This document shows positions 34,042-42,703 of a stretch of 47,176 nucleotides of DNA, one piece after another. Source of the stretch: Pseudomonas serbica (GTDB lineage Bacteria; Pseudomonadota; Gammaproteobacteria; Pseudomonadales; Pseudomonadaceae); contig NZ_JAQIYM010000088.1 of NCBI RefSeq assembly GCF_028823535.1, positions 1 through 47,176 of the forward strand, given 5' to 3'. Position numbers and translations under genes: made by a program. Within the stretch, counting starts at the first letter, position 1. Each line of letters starts with the position of its first letter. The notes below the pieces were generated by a model that saw nothing but the letters and a program-made list of their open reading frames with translations, had not been told where the DNA came from and made no database searches.

Positions 34042-35685
34042 TTAAGCCAACGCTTGTTCGCGGATCAGCTTCTTGTTGATCTTGCCGACGCTGGTCTTGG
34101 GAATCTCGGCGACGAACTTGAACTGCTTGGGGATCGCCCACTTGTTGATGCGGCCAAGTTCGACAAACCCTTGCAGGTGCGCCTCGAGGATCTTGCGATC
34201 GAGGTATTGCCCAGGCGTACAGACCACCAGGGCCATGGGCCGTTCGCCCCACTGCTCATCGGCAATGCCGACCACCGCGACCGACAGCACCGCCTCGTGT
34301 TCGCTGATCAGGCTTTCCAGTTCCAGCGAGCTGATCCACTCCCCGCCCGTCTTGATCACGTCCTTGATCCGGTCCTTGATTTCCACCCCGCCCAACGGGT
34401 CGATGGAGGCCATGTCGCCGGTGTGCAGCCAGCCGTCCTGCCACAGCTCGGCGCCTTTTTGCGGCTCCTTCAGATAGCCTTGGGTCAGCCAGGGCGCGCG
34501 CACCACGATCTCGCCCAGGGACTCACCGTCATGGGCAACGGCATTGCCACTGGCGTCGATGATCTTCAGGTCGACCATCGGCACTGGCGTGCCGGTCTTG
34601 ATGCGTATCGGCAGTTGCGCCTGCATGGGTTGCTTGAGGTCTTCATCACGCAGGTAAGTCAGGCACAGCAGCGGGCAGGTCTCGGACATGCCGTAGCCGG
34701 CGTGTACCACGATGCCCTTGGCACTGGCTTCGCTGGCAATCCCCAGGGGCAACGCACTGCCGCCCAGGAGCATTTTCCAGCCGTCGAAACGGGCGGACTT
34801 GCCTTGCTCGCAGTTGAGGATCATCTGCAGGATGGTCGGCACACAGTGGGAGAAGGTCACCTTCTCTTCCTGATACAGCCGCACCAGGCTGTTGGGTTCG
34901 TAGCGGCCGGGATACACCTGCTTGATGCCCATCAGGGTGGCGACGTAAGGCACACCCCAGGCGTGCACGTGGAACATCGGCGTGATCGGCATGTAGACGT
35001 CGTCGGAACGCAGCAGTGGCGCGCCCTGGTAGACGCCCAATGAGCCCACGGCATTGAGGGTGTGCAGGACCAGTTGGCGATGGGTGAAATACACGCCCTT
35101 GGGGTCGCCGGTGGTGCCGGTGGTGTAGAACAGCGTCGCCACCGAGTTCTCGTCGAAATCGGCAAATTCGTACTGGTCTTCGCACTGGGACAGCAGTTGC
35201 TCATACTCGCCCAGTACCGGCAATGAAGTGTCGCACGCCTGGTCTTCAGTGAGCTGGACAAAGCCTTTGACCGTCGTCAGCCGGTCCTTGATCTGCTCCA
35301 CCAGCGGCAGGAAATCGTCATGCACCAGCACCAGGTCGTCTTCGGCGTGGTTCATGGTGAACAGCACCTGCTCCGGCGACAGGCGAATGTTCACCGTGTG
35401 CAGCACCGCGCCGATCATCGGCACGGCGAAGAAGCATTCCAGGTAACGGTGGCTGTCCCAGTCGAGCAGGGCCACGGTATCCCCGGCCTTGACCCCGGCC
35501 GCGGTCAGCGCATTGGCCAGGCGGCGGATACGCTGGTTGAGGGTCTGGTAGCTGTAGCGCAGCTTGTCGGCGTAGACGATTTCCCGACCCGGTTCGTAGC
35601 GCACCCCGGACAGCAGCAATTGCTTGATCAGCAAGGGGTAGGCGTAGGCGCCGTCGGCGGGTGGAATTATTTTTGTCGCCATCAT
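34042..35685 (-). CDS. AlkK-type medium/long-chain fatty acid-CoA ligase
   Basis: A 547-residue adenylate-forming enzyme. The P-loop TTGTTGDPKG lies at 188-197, followed by the GYGMSETCPLL motif, the WLHTGDMASID and IKDVIKTGGEWISSLELE hinge, and the catalytic lysine near the end in KTSVGKINKK. Its overall likeness is to AlkK, which activates medium-chain acids in alkane users. It makes acyl-CoA from a free acid and ATP in the cytoplasm. AAGGAAT precedes ATG 35685. It is the last gene of the long minus-strand operon, 24 bp after the acyl-CoA dehydrogenase, and thus a plausible partner for activation and first oxidation of the same acid. The exact chain length is unknown. Confidence 0.9.
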   Translation of the reverse strand: MMATKIIPPADGAYAYPLLIKQLLLSGVRYEPGREIVYADKLRYSYQTLNQRIRRLANALTAAGVKAGDTVALLDWDSHRYLECFFAVPMIGAVLHTVNIRLSPEQVLFTMNHAEDDLVLVHDDFLPLVEQIKDRLTTVKGFVQLTEDQACDTSLPVLGEYEQLLSQCEDQYEFADFDENSVATLFYTTGTTGDPKGVYFTHRQLVLHTLNAVGSLGVYQGAPLLRSDDVYMPITPMFHVHAWGVPYVATLMGIKQVYPGRYEPNSLVRLYQEEKVTFSHCVPTILQMILNCEQGKSARFDGWKMLLGGSALPLGIASEASAKGIVVHAGYGMSETCPLLCLTYLRDEDLKQPMQAQLPIRIKTGTPVPMVDLKIIDASGNAVAHDGESLGEIVVRAPWLTQGYLKEPQKGAELWQDGWLHTGDMASIDPLGGVEIKDRIKDVIKTGGEWISSLELESLISEHEAVLSVAVVGIADEQWGERPMALVVCTPGQYLDRKILEAHLQGFVELGRINKWAIPKQFKFVAEIPKTSVGKINKKLIREQALA

Positions 35686-35709
35686 GATAGAGATTCCTTG
35701 TCCTTTCGA

Positions 35710-37488
35710 TCAGAACTGATCGGCTTGAAGCTCGTAGAGGCAGTCGCTGCCGGCCTTGGCCGATGCGCTCAACGAATGGATACGTGGCAGCAACCTTGCG
35801 AAGTAGAAACGCGCAGTGGCCAGTTTGCTGATGTAGAAATCGTCCTCGGCATCGCCGCTCATGACGGCCTTGGCCATGCGCGCCCACATGTAGGCGTACG
35901 CGGTGTAGCCGAACACTTGCAGGTACTCGACCGAGGCGGCGCCGATTTCATTCGGGTTGTTCTGGGCCCGGTCCAGCAGCCATGCAGTCAGCTCGTCGAG
36001 GGTGTCCACGGCGGCGTTCAGCGGTTGGGTGAATTCGCCGAGTTCAGTGCTGGCGCTGGCGGTGAAGTCGCGGATTTCCGAGGCGAACAGGCGGTAGAGC
36101 GCCCCGCCGCTACCGACGATCTTGCGCCCGGCCAGGTCCAGGGACTGGATGCCGTTGGTGCCTTCGTAGATCTGCGTGATGCGCACATCGCGCACCAGTT
36201 GCTCCTGGCCCCACTCGCGGATGAAGCCGTGGCCGCCAAACACCATCTGCCCGTGCAGGGTGGTTTCCAGGCCCATGTCGGTGAGGAACGCCTTGGCCAC
36301 CGGAGTCAGCAAGGCCACCAGGTCCTGGGCGCGGGTACGCTCGGTCGGGTCTTCGCTGAATTTGGCGATGTCCAGTTGCAGGGCCACGTAGCTGGAGAAC
36401 GCGCGACCGCCCTCGTTCAAGGCCTTCATGGTCAACAGCATGCGGCGCACGTCGGGGTGCACGATGATCGGGTCGGCCGCTTTGTCCTTGCACTGCGCGC
36501 CGGTTGGCGCACGGCTCTGCAGCCGGTCACGGGCGTAAGCCAGGGCGTTCTGGTAGGAACGTTCGCCCTGTGCCAGGCCCTGGATGCCCACGCCCAGGCG
36601 CTCGTAGTTCATCATGGTGAACATCGCGGCCAGGCCCTTGTTCGGGGCATCGATGATGTAGCCGGTGGCGCCGTCGAAGTTCATCACACAGGTGGCGGAG
36701 GCCTTGATGCCCATCTTGTGTTCGATGGAACCGCAGGACAGCGAGTTTCGCTCGCCCAGGGAGCCGTCGGCGTTGACCAGCACTTTCGGCACCAGGAACA
36801 GCGAGATGCCTTTCGGCCCCGCCGGTGCATCCGGCAATCTCGCCAGTACCAGGTGGATGATGTTTTCGGTCAGGTCGTGGTCACCGCCGGTGATGAAGAT
36901 CTTGCTGCCGCTGACCTTGTAGCTGCCATCGGCCTGGGGCTCGGCCTTGGTACGAATCATCCCCAGGTCGGTACCGGCATGGGCCTCGGTCAGGCACATC
37001 GAACCGGTCCAGGTGCCGGCGTACATGTTCGGCAGGTAGCGTTCCTTGAGCTCCTCGCTGGCGTGGGCCTTGATCGACAGGCAGGCACCGGCCGTGAGCA
37101 TCGGGTACAGGCCGAACGACAGGCTGGCCGCGTTGACCATCTCCTCGACCTGGGCCGAAATCGCCTTGGGCATGCCCATGCCACCGTACTGCGGATCACC
37201 GCCGACACCCACCCAACCGCCTTCGGCGAAAGCTTGATAAGCCTGGGCAAAACCATCTGGCGCGGTGACCGAACCATTGCTCCAGGTACAGCCCTGCTCG
37301 TCGGTGGCGCGGTTCAAGGGGGCGATGACTTCGCCACTGATCTTGCCGGCTTCTTCGAGGATCGCGGCGGCGGTTTCTTCATCGATCACCTCGGCCAGGC
37401 CAGGCAACCTGGCCCACAGCCGGGACACCTGGAAAACCTCGTTGAGTACGAAGCGCATGTCGCGCAGGGGAGCTTTGTAGTCAGACAT
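35710..37488 (-). CDS. Acyl-CoA dehydrogenase, DmdC-like large type
   Basis: A 592-residue FAD enzyme that introduces the alpha,beta double bond in an acyl-CoA. The substrate/FAD segment MCLTEAHAGTDLG (165-176), ITGGDHDL, and the catalytic glutamate E442 in IYEGTNGIQ are visible. An extra C-terminal domain (about 470-592) is typical of the roughly 600-residue class that includes 3-methylthiopropanoyl-CoA dehydrogenase DmdC and several medium- and long-chain enzymes. It lies 6 bp after the RND gene and 24 bp before the AlkK-like ligase. The natural acyl group is unknown. Confidence 0.9.
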   Translation of the reverse strand: MSDYKAPLRDMRFVLNEVFQVSRLWARLPGLAEVIDEETAAAILEEAGKISGEVIAPLNRATDEQGCTWSNGSVTAPDGFAQAYQAFAEGGWVGVGGDPQYGGMGMPKAISAQVEEMVNAASLSFGLYPMLTAGACLSIKAHASEELKERYLPNMYAGTWTGSMCLTEAHAGTDLGMIRTKAEPQADGSYKVSGSKIFITGGDHDLTENIIHLVLARLPDAPAGPKGISLFLVPKVLVNADGSLGERNSLSCGSIEHKMGIKASATCVMNFDGATGYIIDAPNKGLAAMFTMMNYERLGVGIQGLAQGERSYQNALAYARDRLQSRAPTGAQCKDKAADPIIVHPDVRRMLLTMKALNEGGRAFSSYVALQLDIAKFSEDPTERTRAQDLVALLTPVAKAFLTDMGLETTLHGQMVFGGHGFIREWGQEQLVRDVRITQIYEGTNGIQSLDLAGRKIVGSGGALYRLFASEIRDFTASASTELGEFTQPLNAAVDTLDELTAWLLDRAQNNPNEIGAASVEYLQVFGYTAYAYMWARMAKAVMSGDAEDDFYISKLATARFYFARLLPRIHSLSASAKAGSDCLYELQADQF

Positions 37489-37494
37489 CTTGGC

Positions 37495-40014
37495 TTACTC
37501 GGAAGTGGTCACGGCATGTGGCATGCCGGGACGTTCAGTGGATTCAGTGTTTTCGCCTGCCGTTACAGAACCGGGCTGGGGTGCCCGTTCACGCAGCAGG
37601 AAGTACGACAGGGCCGGGATCAGGATCAGCGCGCCGAGCATGTTCCACAGGAACATGAAGGTCAGCAGGATGCCCATGTCGGCCTGGAACTTGATCGGCG
37701 ACCAGACCCAGCACACCACGCCGGCCGCCAGGGTGATACCGACCAGCCCGACCACCCGGCCGGTGAACGACACGGCGTTGCGGTAGGCCTGGGACAGCGG
37801 CAGGCCCTGGCGCTGGAAGTGCAATTGCACGCTGAGCAGGTACAGGGCGTAGTCGACGCCGATGCCCACGCCGAGGGCGATCACCGGCAAGGTCGCGACC
37901 TTCACGCCGATGCCCATGGCCACCATCAGTGCCTCGCAGAGGATCGAGGTCAGCACCAGCGGCAACAGCGCCACCAGCGTGGCGCGCCAGCTGCGGAAGG
38001 TGATCAGGCAAAACAGCGTCACCGCCAGGTAGACGTACAGCAGCATGGTGTGGTTGGCCTCGCGCACCACGATGTTGGTCGCCGCTTCGATCCCGGCACT
38101 GCCGGCCGCCAGCAGGAACTGGCGATCCGGGCTGCTGTTTTCCTTGGCAAACTTGTCGGCAATCGCCACCACGGCGTCGAGGGTCTCGGCCTTGTGATCC
38201 TTGAGGAAGGCAATCACCGGCATCAACGAGCAGTTGTTGTTGAACAGCTCCGGCGAGTTGACCGAGGCCTGCTGCGCGGCGTAGTTGAGCACGTCCTGGT
38301 TGCGCTGGATGCTGTTGAGCTTGGGGTTGCCTTCATAGGTGCCGGCGGTGATCTGGCGTACCGCGTTGACCAGCGACGCGGTCGCCTGCACGCCCGGGTA
38401 CTGTTGCAGCTCCCAGGCCAGGCGATCGGCGAGGACCAGGGTCTTGTAGTTCAGGCAGCCTTCCGGCGCGGTCTTGATCATCACCGCGAACAGGTCGCTG
38501 GACAGCGCGTAGTGGCTGGTGATGTAGGCGTTGTCACGGTTGTAGCGCGAGTCGGCGCGCAATTCCGGCGCGCCGCTTTCAAGGTCGCCGATCTTCAACT
38601 GCAGGCTGACCACAAAACCGCCGATGCCCATCAGCACCGCCACCAACACGGCGCCGGTCGCCCATTTGCGGGTGGTAAAACGGTCGAGCAGGTCCCAGAG
38701 TTTGCCGAAGCCTTTATGGTGCTCGGCACGGGTGTCGATTTTCAGCGCACGCTCGGCCGCCTTGCGCCCTACCCCGATGTAGGACAGCGCCACCGGCATC
38801 AGCAACAGGGAAGTGAAGATCAATACCGCGACACCGATGCTGGCGGTGATCGCCAGGTCCTGGATCACCGGAATGTCGATCAGCATCAGCACGGCGAAAC
38901 CCACCGCGTCCGCCAGCAGCGCGGTAACGCCAGCGATGAACAGACGGCGGAAGGTGTAGCGCGCGGCGATCAGCTTGTGCGTGCCACGGGCGATGTCCTG
39001 CATGATGCCGTTCATCTTCTGCGCCGCGTGGGACACGCCGATGGCGAAGATCAGGAACGGTACCAGCACCGAATACGGGTCGATGGCATAACCCAGCCAG
39101 GCAACGATGCCCAGCTGCCAGACCACCGCGACCAACGAGCAGCCCACCACCAGCAGGGTGCTGCGCACGCAACGGGTGTAGGCGTAGATGATGACCAGGG
39201 AAGTGACCACGGCCAGGCCGAAGAACATCATCACCTGGATCAGCCCGTCGATCAGGTCGCCCATCAGCTTGGCGAAACCGATGACTCGGACCTTGTAGTG
39301 GCCCTTGCCCTCGACACCGGATTTGCGCGCGGCGCTGTCGCCGGCGTATTCGATCTTGTCGCGCAATTGCTCTTCGAGCATCTGCGAAAAGGCGTGGTAG
39401 TCGATGCGCTGGCCACCGGCGGCGGCTTTGTCCAGCAGCGGCACGATCAACATGCTCGACTTGAAATCGCTGGCCACCAGGCTGCCGACGATGCCGGCGC
39501 GGGAGATGTTCTGGCGCAGTTGCTCGATCTGTTCCGGCTGGCCCGAATAGGTATCGGGCATCACCGGGCCACCCTGGAAGCCTTGCTCGGTGACCTCGGT
39601 CCAGCGCACCGCCGGGCTCCACAGCGACTTCATCCACGCACGGTCGACGCCTTCGGTGAGGAACAACTGGTCGTTGACCTGCTTGAGCACGTCCAGATAT
39701 TCGGGGTCGAAGATATCGCCCTGGGTGTTCTCCACCACGACCCGCACCGAGTTGCCCAGGCCGCGCAGTGAAGCGCGGTTCTCGAGGAAATTCTGGATGT
39801 ACGGCTGGCTCTGCGGAATCATCTTCTCGAAGCTGGGGCGCAGCTCCAGGCGGGTCACGGCCATGTAGCCCAGCACCACGGTGGCCATGGCCATCAGCAG
39901 CATGAACAGCGGCCGATAGTTGAACACCAGCCGTTCGAGCAGGTTGCCGGAGCGGCGGTCGAAATCACGCAGTTCGCGGATCACCGGCATGGCGTCTTGT
40001 TTGATATTGCCCAT
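37495..40014 (-). CDS. RND/MMPL family transporter
   Basis: An 839-residue inner-membrane transporter of the COG1033/MMPL type. TM1 (LVFNYRPLFMLLMAMATVVLGYMAV) is followed by a large periplasmic loop, five helices with the sterol-sensing-like fold, a second periplasmic domain, and five or six more helices. The symmetric two-half layout and length fit hopanoid- or lipid-exporting RND proteins. ATG 40014 starts 16 bp after the YCF48 stop; in-frame ATG 40074 would overlap that gene. It occurs with DUF1302, DUF1329 and YCF48 proteins, a set I know from genomes that handle hydrophobic compounds such as alkanes, sterols or esters. The direction of transport is not determinable. Confidence 0.88.
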   Translation of the reverse strand: MGNIKQDAMPVIRELRDFDRRSGNLLERLVFNYRPLFMLLMAMATVVLGYMAVTRLELRPSFEKMIPQSQPYIQNFLENRASLRGLGNSVRVVVENTQGDIFDPEYLDVLKQVNDQLFLTEGVDRAWMKSLWSPAVRWTEVTEQGFQGGPVMPDTYSGQPEQIEQLRQNISRAGIVGSLVASDFKSSMLIVPLLDKAAAGGQRIDYHAFSQMLEEQLRDKIEYAGDSAARKSGVEGKGHYKVRVIGFAKLMGDLIDGLIQVMMFFGLAVVTSLVIIYAYTRCVRSTLLVVGCSLVAVVWQLGIVAWLGYAIDPYSVLVPFLIFAIGVSHAAQKMNGIMQDIARGTHKLIAARYTFRRLFIAGVTALLADAVGFAVLMLIDIPVIQDLAITASIGVAVLIFTSLLLMPVALSYIGVGRKAAERALKIDTRAEHHKGFGKLWDLLDRFTTRKWATGAVLVAVLMGIGGFVVSLQLKIGDLESGAPELRADSRYNRDNAYITSHYALSSDLFAVMIKTAPEGCLNYKTLVLADRLAWELQQYPGVQATASLVNAVRQITAGTYEGNPKLNSIQRNQDVLNYAAQQASVNSPELFNNNCSLMPVIAFLKDHKAETLDAVVAIADKFAKENSSPDRQFLLAAGSAGIEAATNIVVREANHTMLLYVYLAVTLFCLITFRSWRATLVALLPLVLTSILCEALMVAMGIGVKVATLPVIALGVGIGVDYALYLLSVQLHFQRQGLPLSQAYRNAVSFTGRVVGLVGITLAAGVVCWVWSPIKFQADMGILLTFMFLWNMLGALILIPALSYFLLRERAPQPGSVTAGENTESTERPGMPHAVTTSE

Positions 40015-40030
40015 GTCTGGGTTCTCGCTC

Positions 40031-41122
40031 TTAGGGTTCGATGGCTGGATCGGCGGACAGCGTCTGGGCGCCACGACTGCCCGCTACCACCAGCATGCCG
40101 GCGGCGGACTGGGTGGCACCGGCGACCGGGGTACGGGCCGGTTGCTGCAGCAGATGCAATTGCGCGCCAGTGCCCTGGCTGACCAGCATCTGTCCGCCCT
40201 GGGTAAACAGGCGGTAATTGCCCCGGGCATCGATGAGGCCGGCGGTGATGCTGACGTGCAGGCCGGTGTCCAGTGCGGTCCAGTTCTGGCCGCCGTCGGT
40301 ACTGCGCAGCACGTTGCCGCGCAGGCCGTAGACCAGCACTTCGCCAGGCTTGCCAACCACACCGAAGAAGCTGCCCTGGTAAGGCGTCGGCACGGCGGCG
40401 AAGCGTTGGGCATTGTCATCCCACTTGAGCAACAGGCCCTGTTCGCCGGCGATGTACAGCGCATCCCCGGTGGAGGCGATGGCATTGAGGTGGAAGCCTT
40501 GCGGGTTGTCGGTGCGATCCTGGAACGGCGTCCAGCTCTGGCCACCGTCCTCGGTGCGCAGGATCAGGTTGAACACACCGACCACATAGCCGACTTTGTC
40601 ATTGGCGAACCAGACGTCGAGCAGCGGTTTGTCCGCCCCCTGCTCCACCAGGCGCTGGCCTTCGGCGACCAGCAGCGGCCATTGTTCATTGCCCGGTTCG
40701 GCAGTGGCCAACGCCGTGTAATGTTTGACCAACAGATCGCCGATCTGGCGACCGTCGAGTTGTTTTGTCCAGCTCACACCCGCGTCGCTGGTGTGCAGCA
40801 CCACGCCGTCATTGCCCACCGCCCAGCCTTGGCTGTCGGTTGGAAAATTCACAGCGGTGAGGTCGGCACTGACCGGCACGGCGGCCTGTTGCCAGTGCTG
40901 ACCGGAATCATCGGAAAACAGGATGTGGCCGCGCTGGCCAACGCTGATCACCCGCTCACCGGCGCGGGCCATGCCGGACAGCGGACTCTTGATGGCCAAG
41001 GCGCTGACCCTGGCAGGCAGGTCCAGCACGTCGACGTAATCCACCGCGTGGCTGACGCCCTGCGACAGGCAGAGCACAACGCCAAACGCCAGCTGCCACC
41101 TTTTATTTTTATACGAACACAT
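40031..41122 (-). CDS. YCF48-type beta-propeller protein, secreted
   Basis: A 363-residue periplasmic protein with a signal peptide (ending near VSHA|V). The repeated pattern GWAVGNDGVVLHTSDAGVSWT and similar blocks (RTEDGGQSWT, RSTDGGQNWT) are Asp-box/BNR-like blades seen in YCF48/HCF136 assembly factors. It is probably a seven-bladed propeller that scaffolds the envelope complex. It is translated just before the RND gene (16-bp gap) and after DUF1329, separated from it by a REPIN. No enzymatic residues are apparent. Confidence 0.85.
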   Translation of the reverse strand: MCSYKNKRWQLAFGVVLCLSQGVSHAVDYVDVLDLPARVSALAIKSPLSGMARAGERVISVGQRGHILFSDDSGQHWQQAAVPVSADLTAVNFPTDSQGWAVGNDGVVLHTSDAGVSWTKQLDGRQIGDLLVKHYTALATAEPGNEQWPLLVAEGQRLVEQGADKPLLDVWFANDKVGYVVGVFNLILRTEDGGQSWTPFQDRTDNPQGFHLNAIASTGDALYIAGEQGLLLKWDDNAQRFAAVPTPYQGSFFGVVGKPGEVLVYGLRGNVLRSTDGGQNWTALDTGLHVSITAGLIDARGNYRLFTQGGQMLVSQGTGAQLHLLQQPARTPVAGATQSAAGMLVVAGSRGAQTLSADPAIEP

Positions 41123-41171
41123 ACCGCGTCCTCTTCGGAAAACCGCGCCACACCTCGCGCCGTGCAGCTCA

Positions 41172-41271
41172 TGTGGGAGCGAGCCTGCTCGCGATGGACG
41201 TTAACGATTACGCGTGCTGTCTGGATGCCCGCGTCGCCCTCAGGTCCATCGCGAGCAGGCTCGCTCCCACA
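41172..41271. repeat. REPIN inside the operon
   Basis: Arms at 41172-41199 and 41244-41271 are perfect 28-bp inverted copies around a 44-base spacer. The element sits in the 181-bp gap between the DUF1329 and YCF48 genes of one apparent transcript. Confidence 0.9.
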
Positions 41272-41303
41272 GTGGATCGTGCGAGCGTCTGCTTGCGGTT
41301 GGT

Positions 41304-42662
41304 TTAGCGAATGCCGCTGCCGGCCAGGGATTCCGAAGACCACTGGGCCTTGGAGAGCGGATCGATGTACTTGATGCCGCCGTAAGGGCCGACTACACCG
41401 TTGATGTTGTAGGAACCACCGACCAGGTCGTAGATCATGAACGGCGTGGAGTCCGGGATCTGCTTGTCATAGCTCTGGCTGAGGAAGGCGAAGGAACCGC
41501 GATAGAGCTGGCCACGGGCGTCATATTGATCCGAGGCCAGAGCGGTCCAGCTGTCTTCGTCGAGGTAGAAGCGACGCTTGGCGTAGATGTGACGAGCTCC
41601 AGCCTTGAGAGTGCCCTCGACGACCCAGACGCGGTGTTTTTCCCAGCGCACGAAGTCCGGTGCCAGGTGATTGGGCGTCGTGATCGACTTCGGATCCTGG
41701 ACGTAGGTCAGCTTGTAGGTGTTGTAGGGCACGATCATTTCCTGCTTGCCGACCAGCTTCCAGTCGTAGCGATCCAGCGCACCGTTGAACACGAACACAT
41801 CATCGTAGGTGCCCGCACCGGCGGTACCCGGATTAGGCGTGTCGTACGCCAGGTTCGGGGCCAGTTTCACCCGACGCTGACCCGGCAGGTACTGCCAGGC
41901 GCGGCGCGGCTGGGTCAGCGGGTTGGCGGCGTCCTTGAGCATCACCGCTTCGCCGGCGCGACGGGCAGGACCGGTGTACGACAGCTTCATCTGGTAGTAC
42001 ACGTCGGCGCTGCTGATCGGCTGCGCGAGGTTTTCGTAGATCGGGTAGGAAATGAACGCCTGCCCGGTGGTGGCCAGGCTCGGTACGCCGGCGGAGTCAA
42101 CGTTCCAGGAGTCGTATTTGGAGTTGATGCTCACGCCCTGATAACGCAACAGGAAGTTCCACATCGCTTCGTTGCCCGACTGCGGGATCGGGAACGGCAC
42201 GCCTGGCAGCACGTTGTCGATGGCCAGGCCGCCTTCGAGGGACTTGGCACCGCTGGCGTTCTTCACGCCGTTATCGAGGATGGCCTTGGGCAGCGACACG
42301 GTACGGTGGGTCGGGAACACATCGACACGGAAAGTCGGGAAACGCTTGGCCAGTTCCACGGTGGTGGCGGTCAGCATGCCCTTGTACTGATCGACGTTCT
42401 TGCCGTCGATCACCAGCAAGGGTTTTTCACTGGCAAACGGGTCCGGGCGCATGCTGTCACCGGATTTGAAACTGGCCGGCGGCGTGGTCAGGCCACCGTT
42501 GTAGGCCGGAATGGAACCATCAGCGTTCCCGGCCTTTTCGGCGCCTACCAGGGTCAGGCTGGTGCCCAGCTTGGCAGCGTCCTGGGTTGAAACAGCGGCC
42601 TGTACCTGGGCGGCAAGGACCATGGCCAGGGAAGCGGCCAACACGGTTTTCACGAATTTCAT
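41304..42662 (-). CDS. DUF1329 domain protein, secreted
   Basis: A 452-residue protein with a signal peptide (MKFVKTVLAASLAMVLAAQVQA). GADGSIPAYNGGLTTPPASF-like residues (here GNADGSIPAYNGGLTTPP) and the late HRVWVVEGTLK ... YAKRRFYLDEDSW block are the DUF1329 signature. The fold resembles LolA/LolB, so a role in shuttling lipid-like ligands across the periplasm is reasonable. It directly follows DUF1302 (41 bp), its regular partner. Confidence 0.88.
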   Translation of the reverse strand: MKFVKTVLAASLAMVLAAQVQAAVSTQDAAKLGTSLTLVGAEKAGNADGSIPAYNGGLTTPPASFKSGDSMRPDPFASEKPLLVIDGKNVDQYKGMLTATTVELAKRFPTFRVDVFPTHRTVSLPKAILDNGVKNASGAKSLEGGLAIDNVLPGVPFPIPQSGNEAMWNFLLRYQGVSINSKYDSWNVDSAGVPSLATTGQAFISYPIYENLAQPISSADVYYQMKLSYTGPARRAGEAVMLKDAANPLTQPRRAWQYLPGQRRVKLAPNLAYDTPNPGTAGAGTYDDVFVFNGALDRYDWKLVGKQEMIVPYNTYKLTYVQDPKSITTPNHLAPDFVRWEKHRVWVVEGTLKAGARHIYAKRRFYLDEDSWTALASDQYDARGQLYRGSFAFLSQSYDKQIPDSTPFMIYDLVGGSYNINGVVGPYGGIKYIDPLSKAQWSSESLAGSGIR

Positions 42663-42703
42663 CTTGTTATTCTCCTGCTTGCGTAGAGCAAATCAGTGGT
42701 GAA

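Noticed and set aside
35320..39771. A 1,483-codon open frame on the plus strand
   Set aside because: It lies antisense to the acyl-CoA dehydrogenase and RND genes, is rich in His/Gln/Arg/Gly as expected of a mirrored GC-rich frame, and has no domain. The minus-strand genes explain the DNA.
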